Positions 32,396 through 41,410 of a stretch of DNA of 64,000 nucleotides are shown piece by piece. The DNA is from Streptomyces lomondensis (GTDB lineage Bacteria; Actinomycetota; Actinomycetes; Streptomycetales; Streptomycetaceae), in contig NZ_BMWC01000003.1 in assembly GCF_014651035.1 (NCBI RefSeq), forward strand, positions 697,464 to 761,463, read 5' to 3'. The position numbers and the translations under genes were made by a program. Position 1 is the stretch's first letter. Each line of letters opens with the position of its first letter. Below the pieces are notes generated by a model. The model searched no databases. It was not told the DNA's origin and saw only the letters and a list, made by a program, of their open reading frames with translations.

Positions 32396-33694
32396 TCACA
32401 CGCCCAGCGGGCGGGGTTCGGCGGTGGGCGGACGCGGCGGCTGCGCTTCCGCATCCGAGGCCGGGTCCGGGCCCGCGCTCACCGCCGGGTCCGCCCCGGC
32501 GGCCGCCTCCGCGGGCACGTCCGGCTCCGCGGACGCGCCGGCCCGGCCGTCGATCTCGTCGAGCAGCACACCGCAGCGCACGCAGGTCTCCCGGGCCTGC
32601 GTGGACAGCTCCCGGACGCGGGAGTGCAGGTCCTCCCGGCGCTGCGGGTACTCGTCCCACAGCCGGTCCACCTCCGCCAGCAGCAGCCCGGCCTGCTCCC
32701 GCGCCACGCCCACCAGGGCCGGGGCGCCCATCCGGCGGGCGAAGTCGAAGACCTTGCCGGAGTACGGCAGCGGCAGCACCGGCAGCCCGGAGAGCGCCGC
32801 GAAGATCACGAAGTGCAGGCGCATCCCGACCGCCAGGTCCAGATGGCGCATGAAGCCGAGGACCTGCCCCGGGCTGTACGAGCCGTGCAGGATCCGCCCC
32901 TTGTCGGGAGCGGTCATGTGGGACAGCACCGCGTGCGCGTGCCGTACGTCGTGCCGCTCCATCGGCAGGAACACCACGTGCGCGTCCAGCCGGCGGACCA
33001 GGAAGTCGGCGACGTCGGCGAGCAGCGCGTGGTAGTCGCCCTCGTCCAGCTTCTCGGCCGCCCGGCCCGGTTCCCGCACCGACATCCCCACCAGACGGGA
33101 GTCGGTGGGCACGCCCTCGTGGCGCATCATCTCGTCGGTGAACGGCTCCGGCTCCAGCAGCAGCGCCGGATCGGCCGTGACCACGACGTCGCGTTCGACA
33201 CCGACCTCCTCCAGCACCAGCTTGGACTCCTCGTCGCGCACCACGACGTCGTCCATCTCGGCGAGCACCGTGCGCACGGCCTCCCGGTCGTCGGGCTCCC
33301 GCAGCGGCCCCGCGCCGACGGCGTAGGAGAACGTGCGGATCCCGCGTTCCTGGGCGGCCCGCACCAGGCGCAGATAGCGGCGCGCCTCGCCGTCGTAGAG
33401 GATCCCGCCGCCGCCCAGGACCAGCAGGTCCAGCGAGGCCAGGGTGTCCACGACCCGGTTGCGGCTGACGCCCTCCCAGTCCACCACCTCGTCGGCGCCC
33501 GGGTGATGGGCGCGGGTGTGCTCGGCGTTCCGGCTGAAGACGACCAGGCGGGCGTCGGGCCGCTGGGCGCGCAGGCAGCGCAGGACACAGGTCAGGATCG
33601 ACTCGTCGCCGATGTTGAAGCCGCCGTACGAACCCAGCACGCCGATGCGCGGGCCCGACCGGGCGAGCTGCGGATGGGAAGGGGCAGTGGTCAT
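32396..33694 (-). CDS. Polysaccharide pyruvyl transferase family protein (CsaB-like)
   Basis: A 432-residue protein. IGVLGSYGGFNIGDESILTCVLRCLRAQRPDARLVVFSRN near residue 16 is the CsaB-type N-terminus. LLVLGGGGILYDGEARRYLRLVRAAQERGI, VVVRDEESKLVLEEVGV, ADPALLLEP and MRLHFVIFAALSGLPVLPLPYSGKVFDFARRMG continue the family. CsaB-like enzymes add pyruvate ketals to cell-wall or exopolysaccharide sugars using PEP. The C-terminal 45 residues are low-complexity Ala/Pro/Asp and are probably a flexible tail. It is followed by the FAD oxidoreductase. Confidence 0.87.
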   Translation of the reverse strand: MTTAPSHPQLARSGPRIGVLGSYGGFNIGDESILTCVLRCLRAQRPDARLVVFSRNAEHTRAHHPGADEVVDWEGVSRNRVVDTLASLDLLVLGGGGILYDGEARRYLRLVRAAQERGIRTFSYAVGAGPLREPDDREAVRTVLAEMDDVVVRDEESKLVLEEVGVERDVVVTADPALLLEPEPFTDEMMRHEGVPTDSRLVGMSVREPGRAAEKLDEGDYHALLADVADFLVRRLDAHVVFLPMERHDVRHAHAVLSHMTAPDKGRILHGSYSPGQVLGFMRHLDLAVGMRLHFVIFAALSGLPVLPLPYSGKVFDFARRMGAPALVGVAREQAGLLLAEVDRLWDEYPQRREDLHSRVRELSTQARETCVRCGVLLDEIDGRAGASAEPDVPAEAAAGADPAVSAGPDPASDAEAQPPRPPTAEPRPLGV

Positions 33695-33938
33695 CCGGGT
33701 GCTCCCGTCGCGTCGGAGTCTGCTCAGTGGCCCGGGGCGCCGCCGGCCCGGACAGGGCCGTGCCGTGCGTACGGTGCGTGCCGCGCGCACGGTCCCGGGT
33801 TGCCTGTACCGCCCGACCGGAAACACCCCGCGTTCCGAGTGTGACGGAGGTCCGGAAGGTGTGCATTGTCCGGTGGGCTGGGGGTACGCGGGTGCCGGAC
33901 CGAGGCGCCGTCGGTGTGCGGAAGCAGAGGTGACCGTC

Positions 33939-34583
33939 ATGCGGTTCCGTGATCGCCGGCAGGCCGGTGGGGAACTGGCCGAAAAGCTGCGTAGCCGGCA
34001 GAGCGAGGGGGCCCTGCCCGATCCCGTGGTCCTGGCCCTGCCGCGCGGCGGGGTCGCCGTGGGGCGCGAGGTCGCCCGGGCCCTGGGCGCCCCGCTGGAC
34101 GTCCTCGTCGTACGGAAGATCGGGGCGCCCTTCCAGGAGGAACTCGGGGTCGGCGCGATGGCCGGGGACGAGGTGCCGCTCCTCGACGAGCACACGCTGC
34201 GCCACCTCGGCCTCAGCGAGGCGGCCCTCGCCCCCGTCATCGAGCGGGAACGCGCGGAGCTGCGCCGCCGCGAGCGGCTGTACCGGCAGGGCCGGCCCGC
34301 GCCCGACCTGCGCGGACGGACCGCCATCGTGGTCGACGACGGACTGGCGACCGGATCCACCGCCCGGGCCGCGCTGCGATACGTACGCCGGCAGGCGCCC
34401 GAACGGGTGGTGCTGGCCGCGCCGGTGTGCTCTCCGGAGGCGGCCGAGCTGATGCGCGCCGAGGCCGACGAGGTGATCTGCCTGCACCAGCCGGCCGCGT
34501 TCATGGCCGTCGGCCTGTGGTACGAGAACTTCGACCAGCTGACGGACCAGGACGTCCTGGAAGCGCTCCACGTGCAGCTTTGA
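33939..34583 (+). CDS. Phosphoribosyltransferase-family protein
   Basis: A 214-residue type I PRT. VVLALPRGGVAVGREVARALGAPLDVLVVRKIGAPFQEELGVGAMA is the opening pattern of ComF-like, Streptomyces stand-alone PRTs. RTAIVVDDGLATGSTARAALRYVRRQ near residue 128 is the PRPP-binding loop. The substrate base is not evident. The ATG at 33939 sits after an AGAGG-like signal. It is not linked to nucleotide genes here and is divergent from the pyruvyl transferase. Confidence 0.87.
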   Translation: MRFRDRRQAGGELAEKLRSRQSEGALPDPVVLALPRGGVAVGREVARALGAPLDVLVVRKIGAPFQEELGVGAMAGDEVPLLDEHTLRHLGLSEAALAPVIERERAELRRRERLYRQGRPAPDLRGRTAIVVDDGLATGSTARAALRYVRRQAPERVVLAAPVCSPEAAELMRAEADEVICLHQPAAFMAVGLWYENFDQLTDQDVLEALHVQL

Positions 34584-34667
34584 CCATTTGTTCACCTGTC
34601 AGGAGTGGCGAAAACCAGCCACACGGACGACGATGTCCCATTCCCACCCCTGCATCAGGAGTAACAA

Positions 34668-35651
34668 GTGAACGTCTCGCTGTCCGTGTGGCTGCTGACC
34701 GTGGCAGTCCTGTGCGTGCTCGTCGCCGTCGACTTCTTCGTCGGCCGCAAGCCCCACGATGTGTCCATCAAGGAAGCCGGGACCTGGACGGTGGTGTGGA
34801 TCGTCCTGGCCGTGCTCTTCGGGCTGGGGCTCTGGTACTACGGTGGGAGCGGGCCCACGGGCGAGTTCTTCGCCGGTTACATCACCGAGAAGTCGCTCAG
34901 CGTCGACAACCTCTTCGTCTTCGTACTGATCATGGCGAAGTTCGCGGTGCCCTCGCAGTACCAGCAGAGAGTGCTGATGATCGGGGTCCTGATGGCCCTG
35001 GTGCTGCGGGCCGTGTTCATCGCGGCCGGCGCGGCGATCATCGCCGCCTTCTCCTGGGTGTTCTACATCTTCGGCGCCTTCCTGATCTGGACCGCCTGGA
35101 AGCTGGTCCAGGACGCCCGCAAGGAGGAGCACGAGGAGGAGTACCAGGAGAACAAGCTGCTGAAGATGGCGGAGCAGCGCTTCGGCGTGGCCGACCGCTA
35201 CCACGGCACCAAGCTGTTCATCACCGAGAACGGCAAGCGGATCATGACCCCGATGCTGGTCGTGATGCTCGCGATCGGCTCCACCGACGTGCTGTTCGCC
35301 CTCGACTCCATCCCCGCGATCTACGGCCTGACGCAGGACCCGTACATCGTCTTCACCGCGAACGCCTTCGCCCTGATGGGCCTGCGCCAGCTGTACTTCC
35401 TCATCGGCGGCCTGCTGAAGAAGCTGGTCCACCTCTCCTACGGCCTGTCGATCATCCTCGGCTTCATCGGCGTCAAGCTGGTGCTGCACGCCCTGCACGA
35501 GTCGGGCGTGCACGTCCCCGAGATCAGCATCCCCTTCTCGCTCGGCTTCATCGTGCTGGTGCTGACCGTCACCACGATCACCAGCCTGCGGGCCTCGAAG
35601 AAGCAGCAGCAGGCCGAGGAGGAGGCGCGCCGCGAGGCCGGGTCCCGGTAG
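34668..35651 (+). CDS. TerC/Alx-family integral membrane protein
   Basis: A 327-residue protein with eight to nine membrane helices. VDFFVGRKPHDVSIKEAGTW, the signature EFFAGYITEKSLSVDNLFVFVLIMAKFAVP (Glu and SVDN motif near residue 75), IGSTDVLFALDSIPAIYGLTQDPYIVFTANAFALMGLRQLYFL (Asp-Ser motif near residue 205) and a Lys/Glu-rich cytoplasmic tail are all typical. TerC/Alx proteins export manganese or load it onto exported metalloproteins and give tellurite resistance. The start is a GTG after AGGAGTAACAA. No yybP-ykoY riboswitch was seen in the 84 bp before it. Confidence 0.92.
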   Translation: MNVSLSVWLLTVAVLCVLVAVDFFVGRKPHDVSIKEAGTWTVVWIVLAVLFGLGLWYYGGSGPTGEFFAGYITEKSLSVDNLFVFVLIMAKFAVPSQYQQRVLMIGVLMALVLRAVFIAAGAAIIAAFSWVFYIFGAFLIWTAWKLVQDARKEEHEEEYQENKLLKMAEQRFGVADRYHGTKLFITENGKRIMTPMLVVMLAIGSTDVLFALDSIPAIYGLTQDPYIVFTANAFALMGLRQLYFLIGGLLKKLVHLSYGLSIILGFIGVKLVLHALHESGVHVPEISIPFSLGFIVLVLTVTTITSLRASKKQQQAEEEARREAGSR

Positions 35652-35696
35652 GTCCTGTCCCGGCCGGGGGTAGGTCCTGTCCCGTCCCGGCCGGGG
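35649..35696. repeat. Imperfect tandem duplication starting at the TerC stop codon
   Basis: TAGGTCCTGTCCCGGCCGGG begins at 35649, with its TAG being the TerC stop. A second copy, TAGGTCCTGTCCCGTCCCGG then CCGGGG, begins at 35671 with a 5-base insert. The rest of the gap to the next gene is only a few bases. Confidence 0.85.
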
Positions 35697-35697
35697 C

Positions 35698-36888
35698 TCA
35701 GACGACGCCGTCCGCGCGCAGCGCCGCCACCTCCTCGCCGGTCCGGCCCAGTTCGGTGAGGATCGCCTCGGTGTGCTCGCCCACCGCCGGTACGGGGTCC
35801 ATGCGCGCGGGCAGGCCCGCGAGGTCGGCCGGCGGGAGCAGGGCCTCCACCGTGCCGCCCGGCACCCCGACCTCGGTCCAGCGGCCCCGGGCGGCCAGCA
35901 CCGGGTGGTCCAGGAACGCGGCGACGTCGTTGACGCCGGCGCAGGCGATGCCGATGCGCTCCAGGTCCTTGAGGATCTCGTCGGAGCCGGAGCGGGCGAA
36001 GCGGCCGGCGACGACGGTGTTGAGCTCCTCGCGGTGGGCGACCCGGTCGGAGGCGGTGGCGAAGCGCGGGTCGTCGACCAGCTCCGGCCGGCCGAGGAAC
36101 TCCGCGCACAGGGCCGCCCACTCCCGCTCGTTCTGGATGGAGAACAGCACCTCCCTGCCGTCGGCGGCGGTGTACGTCCCGTACGGCGCGATGGTGGCGT
36201 GCTGGGTGCCGAGGCGCGGGGGCTGGGTGCCGCCGTGCCGGGTGTAGTAGGCGGGCTGGCCCATCCACTCCGCGAGCGCCTCGAACAGGGACACCTCCAC
36301 CGGGTGGGCCTCGCCGGTGACCGCGCGGGTGTACAGGGCGGTGAGGATGCCGCTGTAGGCGTACATCCCGGCGGCGATGTCGGCGACGGAGATGCCGGTC
36401 CGGGCGGTCCCCTCCGGGGTTCCCGTCAGGGAGACCAGCCCCGTCTGGCACTGCACCAGCAGGTCGTAGGCCTTGCGGTCGGACCAGGGGCCGGTCGTGC
36501 CCCAGCCGGATATCGTGCACGCGATCAGGTTGGGGCGGCGGCCGGTGACGCCGGCGGTGTCCAGGCCGAGCCGGGCGGCGGCGCCCGGGGCGAGGTTCTG
36601 CACGAACACGTCGGCGCCGTCGAGGAGGTCGTGCAGGATCTCGCGGCCGCGCGGGTCCTTCAGGTCCAGCGTGAGGGACTCCTTGGAGCGGTTGAGCCAC
36701 ACGAAATAGCTGGAGTGGCCGTGCACGGTCGTGTCGTACCGGCGGGCGAAGTCACCGCCGCCCGGCCGCTCCACCTTGATGACCCGCGCACCGAGGTCGG
36801 CGAGCTGCCGGGTGGCGTAGGGCGCGGCCACGGCCTGCTCCAGGCTGACCACCGTGACCCCGGCCAGGGGATACCGCTGCACACTCAT
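35698..36888 (-). CDS. CaiB/BaiF-type CoA transferase (class III)
   Basis: A 396-residue family III CoA transferase. LAGVTVVSLEQAVAAPYATRQLADLGARVIKVERPGGGDFARRYD, LNRSKESLTLDLKDPRGREILHDLLDGADVFVQNLAPGAAARLGL (Asp/Asn region) and DIAAGMYAYSGILTALYTR are the core. The catalytic Asp is expected in the RKAYDLLVQCQTGLVSLTG region. These enzymes exchange CoA between acids, e.g. formyl-CoA:oxalate or succinyl-CoA:acid pairs; substrate unknown. It is transcribed from 36888, away from the PucR-type gene, with a 90 bp gap. Confidence 0.9.
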   Translation of the reverse strand: MSVQRYPLAGVTVVSLEQAVAAPYATRQLADLGARVIKVERPGGGDFARRYDTTVHGHSSYFVWLNRSKESLTLDLKDPRGREILHDLLDGADVFVQNLAPGAAARLGLDTAGVTGRRPNLIACTISGWGTTGPWSDRKAYDLLVQCQTGLVSLTGTPEGTARTGISVADIAAGMYAYSGILTALYTRAVTGEAHPVEVSLFEALAEWMGQPAYYTRHGGTQPPRLGTQHATIAPYGTYTAADGREVLFSIQNEREWAALCAEFLGRPELVDDPRFATASDRVAHREELNTVVAGRFARSGSDEILKDLERIGIACAGVNDVAAFLDHPVLAARGRWTEVGVPGGTVEALLPPADLAGLPARMDPVPAVGEHTEAILTELGRTGEEVAALRADGVV

Positions 36889-36978
36889 GCGTCATGCTCC
36901 TGAACCTCGGGCGGGAGGGCGCCCGGACAGTCTCCCCCAGGAGGCGGGCGGCGGCGCGGGCCCCGGACGCGATCCGGA

Positions 36979-38247
36979 TCACGACGGCCGGGCCAGGTGC
37001 CGCATGGCCAGCGCCAGTTGCAGCCGGAGCCGGCCCTGCGGGGTGCGCAGCGGCCAGCCGAGCAGGTGCTCGGCGTGGGTCAGCCGGTCCTGGAGCGTGG
37101 AGTGGTGGACGTTGATCCCGGCGGCGGCCGCCCGCAGGCTCGCCGTGGACGCGACCGCGTGCAGGGTCGACAGCAGCCAGGGCGTGTGGGCCGCGGCCGT
37201 CTCCAGGACACGGACGTCGGGCGGCGGTTCGGCGCCCGGCGCGACGAGGCCGGCGAGGAGGGCGATGCCGCCCAGCTCGTCGGCGTACACGACCCGGGGC
37301 CCGGGGTCCTGCGGGGTCCCCTCGGCGGTGAACCGCAGGGCGGTACGGGCCGCCTCCCAGGACCGGGGCAGTTCGAGCACGGGAACGGCGGGCCCGACCC
37401 CGAGCCGCCCGGCGGGGCAGCGGACGTCCGGGGGACGGGTGACGGCGACGGCCACGGTTGGGGCGGTGCTGGTGCTGGTGCTGATCTGGGGACGGGGGGT
37501 GGCCTGCGCGGCCGCCGGGGGACGGGGTCTGACCTGCGCGGCCGCCGGGTGTGCCGAGTCGCTCCCCCGGGAGGGCGCCGCCCAGTCCGCGACGGCCGGC
37601 ACGGACACGGTGTCGGCCCGTACGACCCGGGGCCGGTCGTGCAGCGGGGCGAGTGCCCGGACCGGGACGGCGGGGTCCAGCCCGAGGCGGCGGGCGGCGT
37701 GCAGCCGGGCCCGCTCAGGCGCCGTGCCGTCGAGCAGCGTCTCGACCAGCGCCGGGTCGTCGGCGGGGGCCCGGCCGCGCGTACGGTCGAGCACGAGCCG
37801 CAGGGCACCGGCGGCCCGTTCGAGGAGCACGGCGTCGACGACGCTGGGCGTGGGTGCGGCGGGGGCTGTGCCGCGCCGGCCGGGTGCGGTCCTGGTGAAG
37901 GCGGGAACGCCTTCCGCCCGCTCCGCGTCGCCCGCGCCGGCCGGCGTCGCCCCGCCGCGCTCCAGCCACAGGACCGCGGCACCGTCCGGGGCCAGCCGGG
38001 CGGAGGGCCAGGCGGGATCCGGTGGCAGCTCGGCGTCCCGTCGTGTGCCGTCGGACTCGACCCGGACGTGCACGCGGCGCTCGGGATCCACCAGCCGGGC
38101 GGGGCAGCCGGCCAGTACGGCGGCACCGCGCACGAGTGCCTCCACACCGGCCCTGGACTCGGCCAGTCGGTCGAAGTAGGCGATGACCCGGACCGCCGCC
38201 CCGGCATCCGGATCGAGCGCGGTCAGGCGCCCGGCCAGCTCTTTCAT
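36979..38247 (-). CDS. PucR-type helix-turn-helix regulator
   Basis: A 422-residue protein. The middle is a linker with low-complexity Pro/Thr (RPRPPAAAQATPRPQIST), and the end is a PucR/CdaR-type HTH: LLSTLHAVASTASLRAAAAGINVHHSTLQDRLTHAEHLLGWPLRTPQGRLRLQLALAMRHL. The N-terminal half (DAGAAVRVIAYFDRLAESRAGVEALVRGAAVLAGCPARLVD) resembles a PucR sensor region. It may control the neighbouring CoA transferase on the same strand. The start is a choice between ATG 38247 and 38265. Confidence 0.82.
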   Translation of the reverse strand: MKELAGRLTALDPDAGAAVRVIAYFDRLAESRAGVEALVRGAAVLAGCPARLVDPERRVHVRVESDGTRRDAELPPDPAWPSARLAPDGAAVLWLERGGATPAGAGDAERAEGVPAFTRTAPGRRGTAPAAPTPSVVDAVLLERAAGALRLVLDRTRGRAPADDPALVETLLDGTAPERARLHAARRLGLDPAVPVRALAPLHDRPRVVRADTVSVPAVADWAAPSRGSDSAHPAAAQVRPRPPAAAQATPRPQISTSTSTAPTVAVAVTRPPDVRCPAGRLGVGPAVPVLELPRSWEAARTALRFTAEGTPQDPGPRVVYADELGGIALLAGLVAPGAEPPPDVRVLETAAAHTPWLLSTLHAVASTASLRAAAAGINVHHSTLQDRLTHAEHLLGWPLRTPQGRLRLQLALAMRHLARPS

Positions 38248-38428
38248 GTGCCCATGGTGCGGCATGCGGCCGGTGTGCGAGCCGCTCGTGCCCGGCGAGG
38301 TCCCCGGCGAGGGTCCCGGCGAGGTCCCCGGCGGGGGCACGCGGTGGGGGTCCGCGCGGGGCGCTCCGGGACGCCGCTGAGCGATCCATTCGCCCCCTGC
38401 CGCGCGCCGGCCCGGGCCGCCCCCGGCC

Positions 38429-39402
38429 TCACACGGCCAACAGCCTGCGCAGCCATCCCAGCTGTGCCGCCCGCGCCGTCTGGGAGAGCGCCGCCTGAGG
38501 GGCGAAGCCGTCGAAGCCGTGGAACCCGCCGGGCCACACGTGCAGTTCGGCCACGCCGCCGGCCTGCCAGATGCGCGAGGCGTAGGCGACGACCTCGTCG
38601 CGGAAGGTCTCCGCGGAACCGACGTCCAGGAAGGCCGGGGGCAGCCCCGTCAGGTCCTCGGCCCGGGCCGGTGCCGCGTACGCCGGCACGTCGGGCCCGC
38701 CGCGCCGCTCGCCCAGCAGCGCGGTCCAGCCGGTCTCGTTGGCGGTGCGGTCCCACACCCCAGGCCCGCCATCTGGTACGTCGACGGCGAGTCGTTGCGG
38801 TCGTCGAGCATTGGGCACAACAGCATCTGCCCGATCGGCTGCGGCCCTTTGCGGTCCCGGGCGAGCAGCGCCAGGGCCGCGCACAGCCCGCCACCGGCAC
38901 TGGCGCCCGCGACGACGATCCGCTCCGGGTCGCCGCCGAGCTCGGCGGCGTGGTCCGCCGTCCACAGCAGCCCGGCGTACACGTCCTCGATCGGCGCGGG
39001 GTGCGGATGCTCCGGCGCCAGCCGGTACTCCACGGACACCACCACCGCGTCCAGCGTCCGCGCCCATTCCAGGGGGCCGTCGATGCCGACCCGGTTGTTC
39101 CCGATGATCATGCCGCCGCCGTGCACGTGGTAGATCACGGGCAGCGGCCCGGGGACCGCCGGAGCGGCCGGGCGGCAGATCAGCACGGAGATGTCCGGCT
39201 CGCCCTCCGGCCCGGGCACCTGCCGGTCCTCCACCTCGAACACGCCGCCCAACGTCAGGTCCAGGTCGGCCAGCATCTGGATGCCCGGGCCCTGGCGCAC
39301 CTCGCCGATCTCGTCGGGCGTGAGCCCCGGGCGGATCATGTCCTTGATCAGCTCCAGGGCCCCGGCGAGTTCGGGGTCGAACGGGGGCGGTACGTGCGTC
39401 AT
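38429..39402 (-). pseudogene. HSL-type alpha/beta esterase gene with a one-base frameshift
   Basis: The N-terminal part (from ATG 39402) has HVHGGGMIIGN (the HGGG oxyanion motif), VVVSVEYRLAPEHPHPAP and the nucleophile elbow GASAGGG near residue 165. Then, at a run of four C on the plus strand (38758-38761), the frame is lost: one extra base turns GLGCGTAPP into the expected GLGVWDRTANETGW. The missing C-terminal part continues in the next frame to 38429 and carries PPAFLDVGSAETFRDE (catalytic Asp region) and WPGGFHGFDGF (catalytic His). Either a true null allele or a sequencing slip in a homopolymer. Confidence 0.85.
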
Positions 39403-39730
39403 GGCGTCTCCTCACGCGAGGTCGCGGCGGCTCGGGCAGCCATGGTCCGTCCACCGCCCCCGGCAGCGGACGCCGCCGAGCGGCGGAACCTGCCCGCCGT
39501 TCGGCGGGTGGCGCTGCGGTGGCGGGCGAGGGCCATGGCGGTGAGTACGGCGACCGGCGCCCACACCCGGGACCGTCCGAACCATACGAACCGTCGGAAC
39601 CATCCGAACCGTCCGAACCGGCGGTACGCGCGCGTGCCCGTCCACGAGCCGTCGGCGCCCCCAAGATACGCGCAGGTCATGGACGCGGTCGCGAGCAGGC
39701 TCCGGACCTCGGCGCGCGGCGCCTGAGCGG
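39403..39730. other. Gene-poor interval with degenerate 9-bp repeats
   Basis: No convincing gene is seen. Positions 39571-39621 hold degenerate repeats of ACCGTCCGA/ACCATCCGA type. Reading either strand gives only low-complexity peptides (SDG or EPSEP runs). Confidence 0.5.
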
Positions 39731-39946
39731 TCAGTGGCGCACCGCGCCTGACCGATCCGCCGGCCCGCTCCGGGAGACCACGCGCGTCCCGCCCCCGTCG
39801 ACGACCCGGACCTGAAGCGAGCCGCACCCGCAGCGCGTCCACTCCGTGCGGCCCGTCGCGGTGGTGTGCCGGGACAGCACCTGGAACGGCTCGCCCCCGT
39901 CCGGCCAGCCGCAGTGCGGGCAGGCCGTGGCGCTGGTGCTGTTCAT
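39731..39946 (-). CDS. Small zinc-ribbon protein
   Basis: A 71-residue protein with CPHCGW near residue 10 and CGCG near residue 42, i.e. a split CxxC/CxC ribbon, followed by a short basic-hydrophobic tail. ATG 39946 is supported by GAGGAG nine bases upstream; the longer form upstream looks non-coding. The function is unknown. It is divergent from the LysR gene. Confidence 0.65.
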   Translation of the reverse strand: MNSTSATACPHCGWPDGGEPFQVLSRHTTATGRTEWTRCGCGSLQVRVVDGGGTRVVSRSGPADRSGAVRH

Positions 39947-40047
39947 GACTGACTCCTCGTACGTCGTGGCTGTGTTGACCGTCGCGACACAGCCAGGGTG
40001 CGTCGAGGTCTCCGTACACGTCCAGGTTGACTTTATGGATGTCATTG

Positions 40048-40063
40048 TGAAGCCTGACCTTCA
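40048..40063. promoter_or_regulatory. LysR-box-like dyad
   Basis: TGAAG-N6-CTTCA runs into the LysR gene's start codon at 40063, a T-N-A type arrangement typical of autoregulating LysR proteins. The site also lies just upstream of the divergent zinc-ribbon gene. Confidence 0.4.
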
Positions 40064-40968
40064 TGATTGACCTGCGCCGACTGCACGTCCTCAGGGCGGT
40101 CGCCCACTACGGCACGGTCACCGCGGCCGCCCGGGCCCTGCACTTCACCCCGTCCGCCGCCTCCCAGCAGATCCGGCAGCTCGCCCGGGACCTGGACGTC
40201 GACCTGCTGGAGCCGCAGGGCCGCGGGGTCCGTCTCACCCCGGCCGCCGAGAGCCTGCTCGCGCACGCCGACGCCATCCAGGCCCGCTGGGACCAGGCCG
40301 AACTCGACCTGCGGGCCGACCACGGGGCGCCCTCCGGGGTGCTGCGGGTGACCGGCTTCCCGGTGGCCGTCTCGGTGCTGCTGGCGCCGATGGCGGCCCG
40401 GCTGGGGGAGCGGCATCCGCGGCTGTCCGTACGGATCACCGAGGCGGGTGTCCCGGAGAGCTTCGACCTTCTCTTCGAGGGCGTCACCGACCTGGCGGTC
40501 GTGGAGTCCACTCCGCGCAACCCGCCGTTGAGCGACGAGCGGTTCGACCAGCGGCCGCTGCTGGACGACCCGTTCGACCTGGTCGTGCACGAGGAGCACG
40601 GGCTCGCCGGGCGGGCCCGGATCGACCTCGCGGAGGCCGCGCGCGAGCCGTGGATCGCGCCGGTGGAGGAGAGCCCCTGCCGTCCGCACGTGCTGTCCGC
40701 CTGCGGCGCGGCCGGGTTCACCCCCGACGTCGTCCACCACGCCCTGGACTGGAACGTCGCCGCGCACCTCGTCGCGCACCGGCTCGGCGTCGCCCTCGTC
40801 CCGCGCCTGGCCCATCTGACCCCGCATCTGCCGATCGTCCGGGTCCGCTGCACCGGCAACCCCCACCGCAAGCTCCTGACCTGCACCCGGGGCGCCGGCC
40901 ACGCCCGCCCGGCGGTGGCGGCGGCCCTTGCGGAACTGCGGGAACTGGCGCCGACGGCGGTCGCCTGA
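40063..40968 (+). CDS. LysR-family transcriptional regulator
   Basis: A 301-residue LysR protein. The HTH is LRRLHVLRAVAHYGTVTAAARALHFTPSAASQQIRQLARDLDVDLLEPQGRGVRLTPAAESLLAHA (winged helix at residues 1-65), and the effector half begins SGVLRVTGFPVAVSVLLAPMAARLGERHPRLSVRITEAG. The upstream dyad suggests autoregulation and divergent control of the small zinc-ribbon gene. The effector is not evident. Confidence 0.9.
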   Translation: MIDLRRLHVLRAVAHYGTVTAAARALHFTPSAASQQIRQLARDLDVDLLEPQGRGVRLTPAAESLLAHADAIQARWDQAELDLRADHGAPSGVLRVTGFPVAVSVLLAPMAARLGERHPRLSVRITEAGVPESFDLLFEGVTDLAVVESTPRNPPLSDERFDQRPLLDDPFDLVVHEEHGLAGRARIDLAEAAREPWIAPVEESPCRPHVLSACGAAGFTPDVVHHALDWNVAAHLVAHRLGVALVPRLAHLTPHLPIVRVRCTGNPHRKLLTCTRGAGHARPAVAAALAELRELAPTAVA

Positions 40969-41041
40969 GGACCGGACGGTTTCCCCGCCGGGACGCCCAG
41001 ACCACCGATCGCCGGCTCCCGGCCCGGGCGCCCCGCGCGCG

Positions 41042-41410
41042 GATCGGCAGCTCACTGTTCAGGGGCCGGTGGGGGGATGGGCGGTTCACTGTCCAGGGGC
41101 CCGGCGCGGGGATGGGCGGTTGACCGTCCAGGCGTCCCACGCGCGGATCGGCGGTTCACCGTCCAGCGCCCCGCGCGCCGACCCGGCGGTTCCTGTCGGG
41201 GGGCCCGGTGCGCGAATCGGTGGCTCACTGTCGAGGGGTCCGGCGCGGGGATGGGCGGTTCACCGTTCAGGCGCCCGGCGCGCCGACCCGGCGGTTCCTG
41301 TCGGGGGGCCCGGTGCGCGAATCGGTGGCTCACTGTCGAGGGGTCCGGCGCGGGGATCGGCGGTTCACCGTTCAGGCGCCCGGCGCCCCGGGCGGCCGTT
41401 CACCGCCCGG
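41042..41410. repeat. Minisatellite, about eleven degenerate 35-bp units, running into the TetR 3' end
   Basis: Units have the form GATSGGCGGTTCACTGTCC plus a GC-rich half. Starts fall near 41042, 41076, 41111, 41146, 41181, 41215, 41250, 41286, 41320, 41355 and 41390. A 105-bp super-repeat of three units (41176-41280 and 41281-41385) is nearly identical. The last unit covers the TetR stop at 41400-41402. No open frame on either strand looks protein-like across it. Confidence 0.9.

Noticed and set aside
34584..34667. Possible yybP-ykoY manganese riboswitch before TerC
   Set aside because: The gap is only 84 bp and shows no two-domain hairpin structure or the conserved loop.
39412..39645. Short frames over the 9-bp repeats
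   Set aside because: Low-complexity peptides on both strands and no family or start signals.
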